Shown here piece after piece: positions 10,594 to 26,970 of a DNA stretch of 64,000 nt. Below the pieces are notes generated by a model, which had not been told where the DNA came from, did no database searches, and saw nothing but the letters and a program-made list of their open reading frames with translations. The stretch is taken from positions 496,001-560,000 of the forward strand of contig CAWCWP010000002.1 in NCBI GenBank assembly GCA_963799315.1, in the 5' to 3' direction. Made by a program: the position numbers and the translations under genes. Every line of letters starts with the position of its first letter. The stretch's first letter is position 1. The DNA comes from Parerythrobacter_A sp963799315 (lineage in GTDB: Bacteria > Pseudomonadota > Alphaproteobacteria > Sphingomonadales > Sphingomonadaceae).

Positions 10594-10755
10594 TGGGCGT
10601 TTTTGTTGGGTGCGCTCCGGACATCCGTCCTCCGCTTGCTGTGCCGTCCCGCTCCCCCTCCCGACCACCCTTTCAGGATAATCCCGTGGGTGGTCGGGAG
10701 GGGGAGCGGGACGGCACAGCACCCGAGCGTCAGCGAGCAGACAAAAACACGCCCG
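10594..10755 (-). repeat. Palindromic repeat element, family B, copy 2 (inverted relative to copy 1)
   Basis: The inverted repeat arms 10638-10670 and 10688-10720 are perfect 33 bp reverse complements with a 17 base loop. The loop and both flanks match copy 1 (8994-9153) only after reverse complementing, so the two copies bracket rplJ-rplL in opposite orientation. The region 10511-10593 between leader and repeat holds the likely rplJ promoter; no confident -10/-35 was picked. Confidence 0.9.
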
Positions 10756-10766
10756 ACCGCATCCAA

Positions 10767-10806
10767 CAAAAAAACCGGGCGCGGATTGCTCCGGCCCGGC
10801 TTTTTT
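10767..10806. terminator. Rho-independent terminator downstream of the small lipoprotein gene
   Basis: The stem AAAAAAaCCGGGC...GCCCGGcTTTTTT has seven A on one side and six T on the other, and can act in both directions. It lies 20 bp past the stop of the gene at 10826. The apex CGGATTGCTCCG is the same as in the terminator at 2601-2632. Confidence 0.85.
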
Positions 10807-10825
10807 GGTGTTGTGGTGGCTGCGG

Positions 10826-11068
10826 CTAGATGCCGTCGGCAGTGTCTTCCAGCGTTTCGGCTTCCTGCTCCAGCGCAGCTTCTTCGCCGGGATTGCCGGC
10901 GTCTTCGGCGGCTTCGGCTTGCGCTTCGAGGACGTCGGACTGTTCGTCGATCACTTCACCCTGCGCTTCGGTGACATCGTCCATTTCCTCGCCGATTTCC
11001 TCTTTCGGGCCATCGCAGGCGGTGAGGGCGAAAGCGGCGGTGGCGAGTGCGGCAAATGCGAATTTCAT
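10826..11068 (-). CDS. Small acidic lipoprotein, unknown function
   Basis: This predicted lipoprotein has 80 residues. The start at 11068 is chosen because it gives a lipoprotein signal (MKFAFAALATAAFALTAC) with a lipobox ending LTAC. The mature part is almost entirely Glu, Asp, Ala and Gln (for example EEIGEEMDDVTEAQGEV) and likely an amphipathic helix, reminiscent of short Lpp-like or apolipoprotein-like repeats. It is monocistronic with its own terminator. No family is recognised with confidence. Confidence 0.75.
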   Translation of the reverse strand: MKFAFAALATAAFALTACDGPKEEIGEEMDDVTEAQGEVIDEQSDVLEAQAEAAEDAGNPGEEAALEQEAETLEDTADGI

Positions 11069-11142
11069 GTCGTGTGGTATCCCTGTTTTTTTGAATGCGA
11101 CCATTAAGTCGGCTTCGCTTCAACCGACTTGTTGTCGCATCG

Positions 11143-11352
11143 TCAAGCCTGCCCTTGTTCTGGCGCATAGCCGATCAGGTCGCCCGGCTGGCAATCCAGC
11201 TCGCGGCAGATCGCCTCCAGCGTGGTGAAGCGGATGGCCTTGGCCTTGCCGGTTTTCAGGATGGACAGGTTGGCCAGCGTCAGGCCGACCCTCTCCGCCA
11301 GTTCGGTCAGCGTCATGCGGCGTTCGTGCAGCAGGTCGTCGAGCTTGATCAC
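11143..11352 (-). CDS. XRE-family helix-turn-helix regulator (YozG-like)
   Basis: This is a compact Cro/C1-type DNA-binding protein of 69 residues. It has the one-domain form that accompanies DUF2975 membrane proteins. The pattern LLHERRMTLTELAERVGLTLANLSILKTGKAKAIRFTTLEAICRELDCQPGDLI (given here by description: HTH near residues 12-45) is typical. The GTG start at 11352 is preferred because a good ribosome binding site (AAAGGAG) is 8 bases upstream and homologues begin at this point. The alternative ATG at 11406 overlaps the DUF2975 stop (TGATG) and would add 18 residues. It likely controls its own operon. Confidence 0.9.
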   Translation of the reverse strand: MIKLDDLLHERRMTLTELAERVGLTLANLSILKTGKAKAIRFTTLEAICRELDCQPGDLIGYAPEQGQA

Positions 11353-11405
11353 GATGCCATCTCCTTTCGATTGGGGGGTTCCTTCGGGTTGTGCGGGAGG
11401 GGGCA

Positions 11406-11951
11406 TCAGACGGTCCCTTCCAGCTCGGCGCGCATTTCGGTCCCTTTGCGGAACACGCGGGCCAGGATGAACAGCGTGATGATTAGCACGATACCGCCCG
11501 CATCGATGCCCAGATCCACGGAGGTGTCCATACCTTCCACTTCGGAAAACGCTTCGGCAATATACAGGCCCAGCGCGGCGGCGGGGATGGTCAAAATCTG
11601 CACTGCCAGCATCAGCCAGGCCATGAGGCTCAGCCGCTTGGCATTTTCAGGCACGAAGGGGTCGCCTTCGCCAACAGTGCCGATAATTCGCCGGAGCCGA
11701 TCGAAGAACAGGAAGATCAGCGCCACGATCACGAAGGCGATCAGCAATATCCCGATGATTGCGAGTGTCGGCAGCACGAAATCGGGATCGCCAATTTCCG
11801 CACGCACTTCCGCAGTGATCTGCGCCTGCGCGAACAGGACGACGGGAATGCCGATCAGCGTGGCTGCGGCGCCGATTGCCATGATCGCTTGTGCGAAAAC
11901 AGTGATGATCTTGCCTGCGGTCAGCAGCGGATCGGATAAAATCTTGGTCAT
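11406..11951 (-). CDS. DUF2975 domain-containing membrane protein
   Basis: This is an inner-membrane protein of 181 residues with four hydrophobic segments (about 12-40, 60-85, 108-130 and 147-167). It matches the DUF2975 pattern, including FFDRLRRIIGTVGEGDPFVPENAKRL between the second and third helices. DUF2975 genes are commonly followed by a small XRE regulator, as here. A ribosome binding site (GGAAGGAA) precedes the ATG. It lies 21 bases after the 49-residue open frame at 11973-12122. The molecular role of the family is unknown. Confidence 0.88.
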   Translation of the reverse strand: MTKILSDPLLTAGKIITVFAQAIMAIGAAATLIGIPVVLFAQAQITAEVRAEIGDPDFVLPTLAIIGILLIAFVIVALIFLFFDRLRRIIGTVGEGDPFVPENAKRLSLMAWLMLAVQILTIPAAALGLYIAEAFSEVEGMDTSVDLGIDAGGIVLIITLFILARVFRKGTEMRAELEGTV

Positions 11952-11972
11952 GGAAAATTCCTTCCGTCTGGC

Positions 11973-12122
11973 TCAGGCGCGTTGCGGCGCATCTTGTGCA
12001 AACGCGGCGGCTTGGGGTGCTGGGTCGATATCCGCGGGGATATGGACCAGCGGAAGGATGGTGGCGAAGGCCATGAAGCACGCGGCGGTGAAGGCAGCGG
12101 CGTTGCGGTAAGCGGTTTGCAT
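11973..12122 (-). CDS. Small single-helix membrane protein, first gene of the DUF2975 operon
   Basis: This short frame encodes 49 residues (MQTAYRNAAAFTAACFMAFA...). It has a strong ribosome binding site (AAGGAGAT, 6 bases before the ATG), a hydrophobic stretch around residues 8-29, and a Pro/Ala-rich polar tail. It is 21 bases upstream of the DUF2975 start on the same strand. It is small and without recognised family; the support is the ribosome binding site, the membrane segment and the operon position. Confidence 0.6.
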   Translation of the reverse strand: MQTAYRNAAAFTAACFMAFATILPLVHIPADIDPAPQAAAFAQDAPQRA

Positions 12123-12205
12123 TTATCGATCTCCTTGATTGGCGATATCGATAAACAACAATATCGCGGCCTTATTGTCAATCGATAAATATCGAAAAAC
12201 GATAA
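12123..12205 (-). promoter_or_regulatory. AT-rich promoter/operator region of the DUF2975-XRE operon
   Basis: Four related sites spaced over about 80 bases share CGATAA: TTATCGAT (12123-12130), ATATCGATAAA (12145-12155), AATCGATAAATATCG (12180-12194) and AACGATAAGG near 12198. The AT content contrasts with the surroundings. Binding by the XRE protein is inference. Confidence 0.4.
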
Positions 12206-12506
12206 GGCGCTGGATTTGCTGGAATGTTTCTCGATGGCGGTCGACTTTCGTTGACTCCGGCCCGCGCGAATCCTACATGGCTGTCATCGCACTGCTTCGA
12301 GCACGGCGGCCTTTGCGCGGGGGCCGGCCATCGGATGGAAGCTGCGTCTCCATAGTCGCGAATGCCATCAGGGCCGCCAACGCACCGCCACCGGTGCGTT
12401 TGTCGCGCCCTTTTGTTGCGTTCCTGCTGGAGCTTTCCCCGCCCCGGACATTCCCATTCGCCGCCCCGCACCGGGCGCGGCGCAGCACGAAAGAGCGAGA
12501 GCTTTC
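12206..12506 (+). other. Upstream region of rpoB, no gene seen
   Basis: These 301 bases hold no supportable gene. The rpoB promoter must lie here, since rplL is not upstream of rpoB on this strand. A purine-rich ribosome binding site (AAAGAGCGAGAG) precedes the rpoB ATG. No clear -35/-10 pair stands out. Confidence 0.5.
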
Positions 12507-16721
<4,215 letters not shown>

Positions 16722-16747
16722 GGCTGACAAAACGAATACATTACGCC

Positions 16748-16837
16748 CGTCACCCTGAACTTGTTTCAGGGTCCATTCTGCAACTCGAACGGCGGTTCGC
16801 ATATCGGGATGGATGCTGAAACAAGTTCAGCATGACG
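16748..16837. repeat. Inverted repeat between rpoB and rpoC (CACCCTGAACTTGTTTCAGGGTC type)
   Basis: The left arm CGTCACCCTGAACTTGTTTC and the right arm GAAACAAGTTCAGCATGACG are imperfect reverse complements around a 50 base centre. Each arm also contains a small palindrome (CCCTGAAC...GTTTCAGGG). It resembles family D palindromes at 9250 and 32322 in ending with GTCATCC/GGATGAC-like sequence. It would be transcribed between rpoB and rpoC and could fold in the mRNA. Confidence 0.75.
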
Positions 16838-16872
16838 GCGCTAAAAACCCACCCAAACGGGACGGAAAAGAC

Positions 16873-21261
<4,389 letters not shown>

Positions 21262-21307
21262 GCAAGGCAATTAGGGTAACAGGCGGCGGGGACCGGGAGG
21301 CAGCAGG

Positions 21308-21736
21308 ATGATTTATATCGTCCAGAACGCCGGACCGATCCTCGCCGCCGCCCTTGCCGCGTGGGTGTTCGGGCTGGCGTGGTATGCGTCGCCGCTTGGC
21401 CACAGTACCGGTCGCTCGGTCGGCGCGTTGGCGCTCGATGCGCTGGCAAAAGCGTGGATCGCCGCGATCCTTGCGGGCGCGCTAATCCTCGCCCCGGTCG
21501 AGGCAGGCGTCTGGACCGTCGCGCTGGGCAGCGCTTTCATCATCTGGGTCGGTTTCGTGCTGCCCGCCATCGCCGCCAGCTATATCCGCCGCGCCCTGTC
21601 ATGGCGCGCCATCGCCAGCGATGCGGCGCACTGGTTGATCGCCATGCTGCTAATGGCGGCGGTTATGCGGGTTATCGGGGTGGAGGGGCCCGAAACTACG
21701 CCTTTGCCGACACAAGGGCCTGCCTTGGCAACGTAG
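21308..21736 (+). CDS. DUF1761 domain-containing membrane protein
   Basis: This is an integral membrane protein of 142 residues with four predicted helices. The pattern AAWVFGLAWYASPLG near residue 18 and the second-half helices match DUF1761. It follows rpoC by 46 bp and could be read from the rpoBC transcript, though it is unrelated to transcription. Function unknown. Confidence 0.82.
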   Translation: MIYIVQNAGPILAAALAAWVFGLAWYASPLGHSTGRSVGALALDALAKAWIAAILAGALILAPVEAGVWTVALGSAFIIWVGFVLPAIAASYIRRALSWRAIASDAAHWLIAMLLMAAVMRVIGVEGPETTPLPTQGPALAT

Positions 21737-21875
21737 CAGGGCTAATCAGCAATTACCGCCGTTGCTTCAACCGCATAACCGTCTTCGTCATCGATGACTC
21801 TCGTTTCAATCTCTATCGACTCGACCGCCTCCACGTTCGCGGCGGCATCTGCCATCGCCTCTGCCTCCGCATCGG

Positions 21876-22736
21876 TTATCGTCTCGGCCGCCTCGGCTTT
21901 TTTCGCGAATGCACATATTCCTGATATTTGGCGATAGCTTCGCGGTATTCCGGCGTATCGCATGCGTCCTGTTCCACCGCTGTCATGCCAGCCGCTTCCT
22001 TCGTGCATCGCATAGCCGCGTTGCGTGCGCCAACCATATTGGTGGGTTGCGACGTCGGATTTTGCTCCGCAATCAACGGCGAAAGCTGGTCGATGAAGGA
22101 TCGCGCACCTTCGCGCTGTTCCGCATCTTCGGGCATCAAGTCTGCCCGGTCGGCCTCGCTAACCAGCCGCGCGGCGTCGCTGTACCGGCCCAGCTCGCGA
22201 TAGGCATTGGCGGCGCGCAGGGTGAGCCAGAACCAGTTGTCCGCCTGGTCGCTAGTGCGAACGAGGGCATTGGCCGCGGTTGCAAAGTCACGTTGGTATC
22301 GCGCCTTGCGCTCCGGTTCAAACTCCGTTTCCCAGCTTGCGGAGATCAAGTACCGTGCGAGCGAATAATCGTCTGCACCCAGTTGCTTTTCCAGCCACCA
22401 GATGCGGCGATAGACAGTTTCGGTTTCGCGCATGGCGAGATAATCCGGCGTCGCGATCAACGTCGCCAGTTTCGCCAGTTCATCCTCCTCGAAGGTCTCC
22501 TTGTAAAGCGGCAGGCCATTGGAAGGGCATTCGACCACGGGCCACGGCGATACGCCACCGATTGCGCTGCCGTCGGGCCGCTGTCCCCAGGACGATGTGC
22601 TGCCGACAACGTAATCTTCGAATTGTTCGCCACCGACCGGGCAAGTGAATTGTGTGGGATACATCGTCGTGGCGGAAAGCGGCGAGGCCGACAGGGCCAT
22701 GAGCGTAAGCGGCAGGACGTGATAACGCAGTTTCAT
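21876..22736 (-). CDS. Secreted protein with TPR-like helices; possible -1 frameshifted C-terminal tail
   Basis: This encodes 286 residues with a signal peptide (MKLRYHVLPLTLMALSASPLSA), an N-terminal module around CPVGGEQF and CPSNGLPLYKETF that recalls DUF2225-type proteins, and a helical TPR-like middle (DNWFWLTLRAANAYRELGRY). The frame ends in a basic tail after a run of six A (HSRKKPRRPRR). In the -1 frame an open, codon-biased acidic stretch continues to the stop at 21742 (KKAEAAETITDAEAEAMADA...). The run is a perfect A-AAA-AAG heptamer in the zero frame. Either one A is missing in the sequence or ribosomes can slip there. It is convergent with the DUF1761 gene. Function unknown. Confidence 0.75.
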   Translation of the reverse strand: MKLRYHVLPLTLMALSASPLSATTMYPTQFTCPVGGEQFEDYVVGSTSSWGQRPDGSAIGGVSPWPVVECPSNGLPLYKETFEEDELAKLATLIATPDYLAMRETETVYRRIWWLEKQLGADDYSLARYLISASWETEFEPERKARYQRDFATAANALVRTSDQADNWFWLTLRAANAYRELGRYSDAARLVSEADRADLMPEDAEQREGARSFIDQLSPLIAEQNPTSQPTNMVGARNAAMRCTKEAAGMTAVEQDACDTPEYREAIAKYQEYVHSRKKPRRPRR

Positions 22737-22795
22737 GGAGCGTGCCTTTCGAACAGGGGTGGACTGCGCGGATTTCGGCGTTAGCGCAAGCCGCC

Positions 22796-24167
22796 ATGAC
22801 CATCACCCGCTTCGCCCCGTCGCCCACCGGCCGCCTGCATGTCGGCAACATCCGCACCGCGCTGCATAACTGGATGCTGGCGCGCAAAAGCGGCGGGAAG
22901 TTCATGCTGCGGATCGACGATACCGATGCGGAGCGCAGCCGAGAGGAATATGTCGAGGCGATCCGTGCCGACCTGGCATGGCTGGGGCTGGAGCCGGATG
23001 GCGAGGTGCGGCAGTCGCGAGCGGCTGGCGCTGTACGATGCCGCATTCGAGACGTTGCGCGCGGTTGGACGGGTCTATCCCGCTTACGAAACGCAGCAGG
23101 AACTGGAGCTGAAGCGCAAGATCCAGCTGGGGCGGGGCCTGCCGCCGCTGTATGACCGCGCGGCGCTGGCGCTGGGCGATGCGGAACGGGCGGAGAAGGA
23201 AGCGACGGGTATTTCGCCGCACTGGCGTTTCCGGCTCGACCATGATGCGCCGATCACATGGGACGATGGCGTGCGTGGCACCCAGTCATTCGATCCGGCG
23301 CTCCTGAGCGATCCGGTCGTTCGCCGCGCCGACGGCAGCTGGCTCTACATGCTGCCCAGCGCCGCCGACGATATCGCGATGGGCGTCACCGACGTGCTGC
23401 GTGGCGAAGACCATGTCAGCAATACGGCGGTGCAGATCCAGATGTTCGAGGCGCTGAATGCTGCGGGCTTTGCTGCGCAGCATGGTGCAGCAAAAACGGA
23501 CGCGCCGCATCCGCGTTTCGCTCATGAAGCCCTGCTGGTCGGGATCGAAGGCAAGCTGTCGAAGCGGCTGGGCAGCATCGGCTGCGACACGTTTCGGGAG
23601 CAGGGCGTCGAGCCGCAGGCGCTGGTCGCGTTGCTTGCGCGCTTGGGCACATCGCAACCGGTGGAAGCGATCGCTGATCGCGGGGTGCTGGTGGAGGGCT
23701 TCGACCTTTCCACGTTCGGGCGTGCACCCGCCAAGTTCGACGAGGTCGAGCTGACGCGGGTGAACACGACGCTGATCCACACGATGGATTACGACGCGGC
23801 TGCGGACCGCCTTCCCGACGGTATGGACGAGGCGGCATGGCACGCAATCCGCCCCAATCTGGAAACGCTGGCGGAGGCGGCGGACTGGTGGCGGATGGTC
23901 ACCGGCCCCATCGACTTGCCCGACTTCTCCGATGAAGACCGTGCCTTCCTAGGCGAAGCAGCGGCTGCGCTCGAATGGGGCGACGATCCGTGGGGCGCGC
24001 TCACCGCCACACTGAAAAACCAGACAGGCCGCAAGGGCAAGCCGCTGTTCCTGCCATTGCGGCAAGCCTTTACCGGCGCAAATTCCGGCCCTGATATGGG
24101 CGCGCTGCTGCCGGTTATCGGCGAGGATGCGGCCCGGCGCAGGCTGGCCCGCGCGGCGGGACGTTAG
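22796..24167 (+). pseudogene. gltX: Glutamyl-tRNA synthetase, interrupted by a one-base insertion
   Basis: GltX charges tRNA-Glu (and tRNA-Gln in organisms with GatCAB). The start at 22796 gives MTITRFAPSPTGRLHVGNIR with the HIGH-type signature HVGN. The frame breaks after EVRQS; an extra C near 23018 (TCG-C-GAG) is the simplest cause. Coding continues with ERLALYDAAF and includes the KMSKS-type KLSKRLG near residue 240. Repaired, the protein is about 456 residues with the full C-terminal anticodon-binding domain. Alphaproteobacteria often have two gltX genes, so the paralogue cannot be told. Because the enzyme is essential or nearly so, a sequence error is more likely than a real pseudogene. 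Confidence 0.88.
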
Positions 24168-24352
24168 CTACGGTCGAACGGCTCGGTGTCGTGCTGATGA
24201 CGCTCGATATCGTCCTGCAATTTGCGCGTGCCGCGATCGGATTCGCGTTCCACCTCGGGCGGCACCTTTTTGTTGCGGGCATAGGCCCAGTAGAGCAGCC
24301 CTATGAGTAGCAGCGGGCCGACGGTCAGGACGATGAGGTGGATGCTGGGCAT
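24164..24352 (-). CDS. Small single-pass membrane protein, unknown function
   Basis: This encodes 62 residues with one N-terminal transmembrane helix (HLIVLTVGPLLLIGLLYWAY) and a charged cytoplasmic tail ending HQHDTEPFDRS. Its stop overlaps the gltX stop by 4 bases, convergently. No family is recognised. The clean membrane segment and codon use support it as a gene. Confidence 0.6.
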   Translation of the reverse strand: MPSIHLIVLTVGPLLLIGLLYWAYARNKKVPPEVERESDRGTRKLQDDIERHQHDTEPFDRS

Positions 24353-24418
24353 GGCGGGTCTTTCTATCGGTTGAAGCAGGGCAATAGTGTTGCAAGTTCA
24401 ACGCCCACGCTGCCACTT

Positions 24419-25951
24419 TTATCCCGACCCGGCCCCCGCAGCCTTGTCAGCAGCCGTTCCGGCAGCCGCATCCAGCTCGTCTCCCGTCAGCGTGACTACA
24501 TGCAGCAGGTTGGTGCTGCCCGGCGTGCCGAACGGGACGCCCGCCAGCACGATCAGTTTTGTGCCCGCCATGCCGAACCCGTGGCGCAGCGCCATGCGGC
24601 GGCCCTTGGCAATCATCTCCTCGAACCCGGCGATATCCTTCGTTGCCACCGCATGCGCGCCCCATAGCAGCGCCAGCCTGCGAGCGATGCGGCGGCTCGG
24701 CGTCAGCACCAGCATCGGCACGCCGGGCCGCTCGCGCGCCACTCGCCGCGCGGTCGATCCACTGCCGGTAAAGACCGTGATCGCGCCGATGGGCACGGTG
24801 TCGGCGATGGTCATGCAGGCATGGGCCAGCGCGTCGGCGGTGGTGGCATCGGGCGGTATGTCGAGGAAGCGGACGCGCGCGATATAGGCATCGTCGCGCT
24901 CCACCTGCGCGGCAATCTTGTCCATCATGGTGACCGCCTCTTCGGGCCAGGCCCCCGCCGCCGTTTCCGCGCTGAGCATGATGGCATCCGCGCCGTCATA
25001 CACGGCGTTCGCCACATCGGAGACTTCGGCGCGGGTGGGTGCGGGGCTTTCGATCATCAATTCCAGCATCTGCGTGGCGACGATCACCGGCTTGCCCTGC
25101 AACCGCGTCATATTGACGATGCGCTTTTGCAGCGGCGGCACTTCCTGCGGTTCCAGCTCCACGCCCAGATCGCCGCGCGCCACCATCACACCGTCCGCCT
25201 GCTCGATGATTTCTTCCAGCCGCAGCACCGCCATCGGCTTCTCGATCTTGGCGCACAGGGCAGGCGTTTCGGCACCCGGCGGCCCCATCAGCCGCCGCGC
25301 TTCGGCAAGGTCTTCGGGCCGCTGCACGAAGGAAAGCCCGATCCAGTCCGCGCCCTGCTCGACTGCAAAGGCAAGGTCGGTACGGTCTTTCGCGGTCAGC
25401 GCGGGTATGGGGATTTCCGCATCGGGCACGTTCACGCCCTTGCGGTCCGAAATCACCCCGCCGATTTCCGCCGAGCACAGGATGGCGTCGGGCGTGGCTT
25501 CGATGACGCGCAGGCGGATCTTGCCATCGTCCACCAGCAGGCGCTGGCCTTTCTTCAGCAGGCCGAACAGTTCGGGATGCGGCAGGTGGACGCGGGTGTC
25601 GTCACCGGGTGCGGGGTCGCGGTCCAGCGTGAAATGGCCCGAATGGCGGATGACCGCGCGCCCTTCGGCAAATGTGCCGACGCGCAGTTTCGGCCCCTGC
25701 AAATCGCAGAACACTGCGACGGGGCGGGCGAATTCCTCTTCCAGCGCGCGGATATCGGCGATGGTGCGCGCGTGGGTGGCATGGTCGCCGTGGCTCATGT
25801 TCACGCGAAAGGCATCGGCCCCGGCGCGGAACAGGCGGCGCAGCACCTCCGGATCGCGCGTGGCGGGGCCGGTGGTGGCCAGGATCTTCACCTTGCGGCT
25901 TCTGTGCATGGCCTGGTCCGGGTCCGGTGCGTCGAGGTTTGTTGTCGCCAT
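24419..25951 (-). CDS. pyk: Pyruvate kinase
   Basis: Pyruvate kinase converts phosphoenolpyruvate and ADP to pyruvate and ATP in glycolysis. The start at 25951 (MATTNLDAPDPDQAMHRSRK) gives 510 residues, at the long end of the normal range. Family motifs include RVNMSHGDH near residue 50, the K+/Mg2+ site signature with the catalytic lysine (ALCAKIEKPMAVL), VMVARGDLGVELEPQEVP, and the C-terminal allosteric domain with VFTGSGSTARRVARERP. An internal ATG at MHRSRK is an alternative start. It is divergent from the DUF1244 gene, with only 48 bp between them. Confidence 0.95.
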   Translation of the reverse strand: MATTNLDAPDPDQAMHRSRKVKILATTGPATRDPEVLRRLFRAGADAFRVNMSHGDHATHARTIADIRALEEEFARPVAVFCDLQGPKLRVGTFAEGRAVIRHSGHFTLDRDPAPGDDTRVHLPHPELFGLLKKGQRLLVDDGKIRLRVIEATPDAILCSAEIGGVISDRKGVNVPDAEIPIPALTAKDRTDLAFAVEQGADWIGLSFVQRPEDLAEARRLMGPPGAETPALCAKIEKPMAVLRLEEIIEQADGVMVARGDLGVELEPQEVPPLQKRIVNMTRLQGKPVIVATQMLELMIESPAPTRAEVSDVANAVYDGADAIMLSAETAAGAWPEEAVTMMDKIAAQVERDDAYIARVRFLDIPPDATTADALAHACMTIADTVPIGAITVFTGSGSTARRVARERPGVPMLVLTPSRRIARRLALLWGAHAVATKDIAGFEEMIAKGRRMALRHGFGMAGTKLIVLAGVPFGTPGSTNLLHVVTLTGDELDAAAGTAADKAAGAGSG

Positions 25952-25999
25952 GCAGCAAGGTATGGCACGCAGGCAGGCCAACACAAAGGACGCGCCGTA

Positions 26000-26323
26000 A
26001 TGGATACGAATGCAGACAGACCCGCCGCCGATCCGCTCGACAGGATGGACGATGCCGTGGCCGCCGCCGCGTTCCGCCGGCTTGTGCGCCATTTGCGCCA
26101 TCGCCACGATGCGCAGAATATCGAGCTCATGGGGCTGGCGGGGTTTTGCCGCAACTGCCTTGCCGACTGGATTCGTGATGCGGGTTATGATGGAGACAAG
26201 GCGGCGGCACGCGCACTCATCCACGGGATGCCGCAGGAGGAATGGAAAGCCACCCGCCAGACTCCCGCGACCGAAGCGCAAATTGCGGCGATGGAGGCGA
26301 GCGTGGCGAAGAACGCTGACTAG
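26000..26323 (+). CDS. DUF1244 domain-containing protein
   Basis: This is a small soluble protein of 107 residues. The conserved part runs FRRLVRHLRHRHDAQNIELM, then GLAGFCRNCLADWI, matching the DUF1244 (SMc04008-like) family. The GFCRNCL motif has two cysteines. It lies divergently from pyk and 323 bp before gapR, in an order seen in related alphaproteobacteria. Function unknown. Confidence 0.9.
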   Translation: MDTNADRPAADPLDRMDDAVAAAAFRRLVRHLRHRHDAQNIELMGLAGFCRNCLADWIRDAGYDGDKAAARALIHGMPQEEWKATRQTPATEAQIAAMEASVAKNAD

Positions 26324-26357
26324 GGAGCTGGTTCGTTGGGTTGAGAAGGGAGAGGGT

Positions 26358-26499
26358 GCGCTCGCAGAGGCGCAGAGGCGCAGAGAGAATGCGCCGCAGG
26401 CTTTCAATTGAATACGGCTCGTCGTGCGCGGATGCCTGCGATTGAAGGCGGCTCCGCCGCAGCCGCGACCCCTCTGTGCCCCTGCGCCTCTGCGAGCGC
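26358..26499. repeat. Inverted dispersed repeat, family C, copy 1
   Basis: Arms 26358-26385 (GCGCTCGCAGAGGCGCAGAG...) and 26472-26499 are 28 bp reverse complements with two mismatches, separated by 86 bases. A second copy with the same arms is at 48112-48302. The arms are built from a repeated GCAGAGGC unit. The rest of the 26324-26646 gap shows only a 15 bp direct duplication (CAAACCACCTTATCG at 26552 and 26569). Confidence 0.85.
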
Positions 26500-26646
26500 T
26501 ATACCTGAACAACCTCCGCCACACCGACCGACACAAGCGGGGGCATCACGCCAAACCACCTTATCGCCCAAACCACCTTATCGTCAGCCGGTTCGCCCGC
26601 TATCGCACCGCCAACCGATTCCCTATCTCAACAACCGGAGCCACTG

Positions 26647-26895
26647 ATGGCCGACACCGATGCCAATGCCACCGACGACCGCCTGCGCCTGCTGATCGAA
26701 CGGATCGAGCGGCTGGAGGAAGAAAAGAAGGGCATCGCCGACGATGTGCGCGACGTGTATGCGGAGGCAAAGGCGGTGGGCTACGATCCCAAGATCATGC
26801 GCCAGGTCGTGCGCCTGCGGAAAATGAAGCCCGACGACCGCAGCGAAATGGAAATGCTGCTGGATACCTACAAGAACGCGCTGGGCCTGGCCTAG
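26647..26895 (+). CDS. gapR: GapR-family nucleoid-associated protein (DUF2312)
   Basis: GapR is an alphaproteobacterial protein that binds overtwisted, AT-rich DNA and assists topoisomerases and chromosome replication. It is 82 residues, the normal length. An N-terminal coiled coil (RLRLLIERIERLEEEKKGIADDVRDVY; residues about 12-38) is followed by the conserved AEAKAVGYDPKIMRQVVRLR segment. A ribosome binding site (GGAG) is 6 bases before the ATG. It sits just upstream of yebC and ruvC. Identification rests on the strong DUF2312 pattern. Confidence 0.93.
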   Translation: MADTDANATDDRLRLLIERIERLEEEKKGIADDVRDVYAEAKAVGYDPKIMRQVVRLRKMKPDDRSEMEMLLDTYKNALGLA

Positions 26896-26970
26896 CCGCC
26901 CGTCCGGTTGCCGATGCATCGCCGCTGCGGTAGCGGTGGCGTGACCTTACAGTAAGCGAAACGGACCTTC

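Noticed and set aside
8871..10755. Repeated hairpins considered as a CRISPR array
   Set aside because: Units are few, far apart, inverted and without regular spacers; no cas genes are present.
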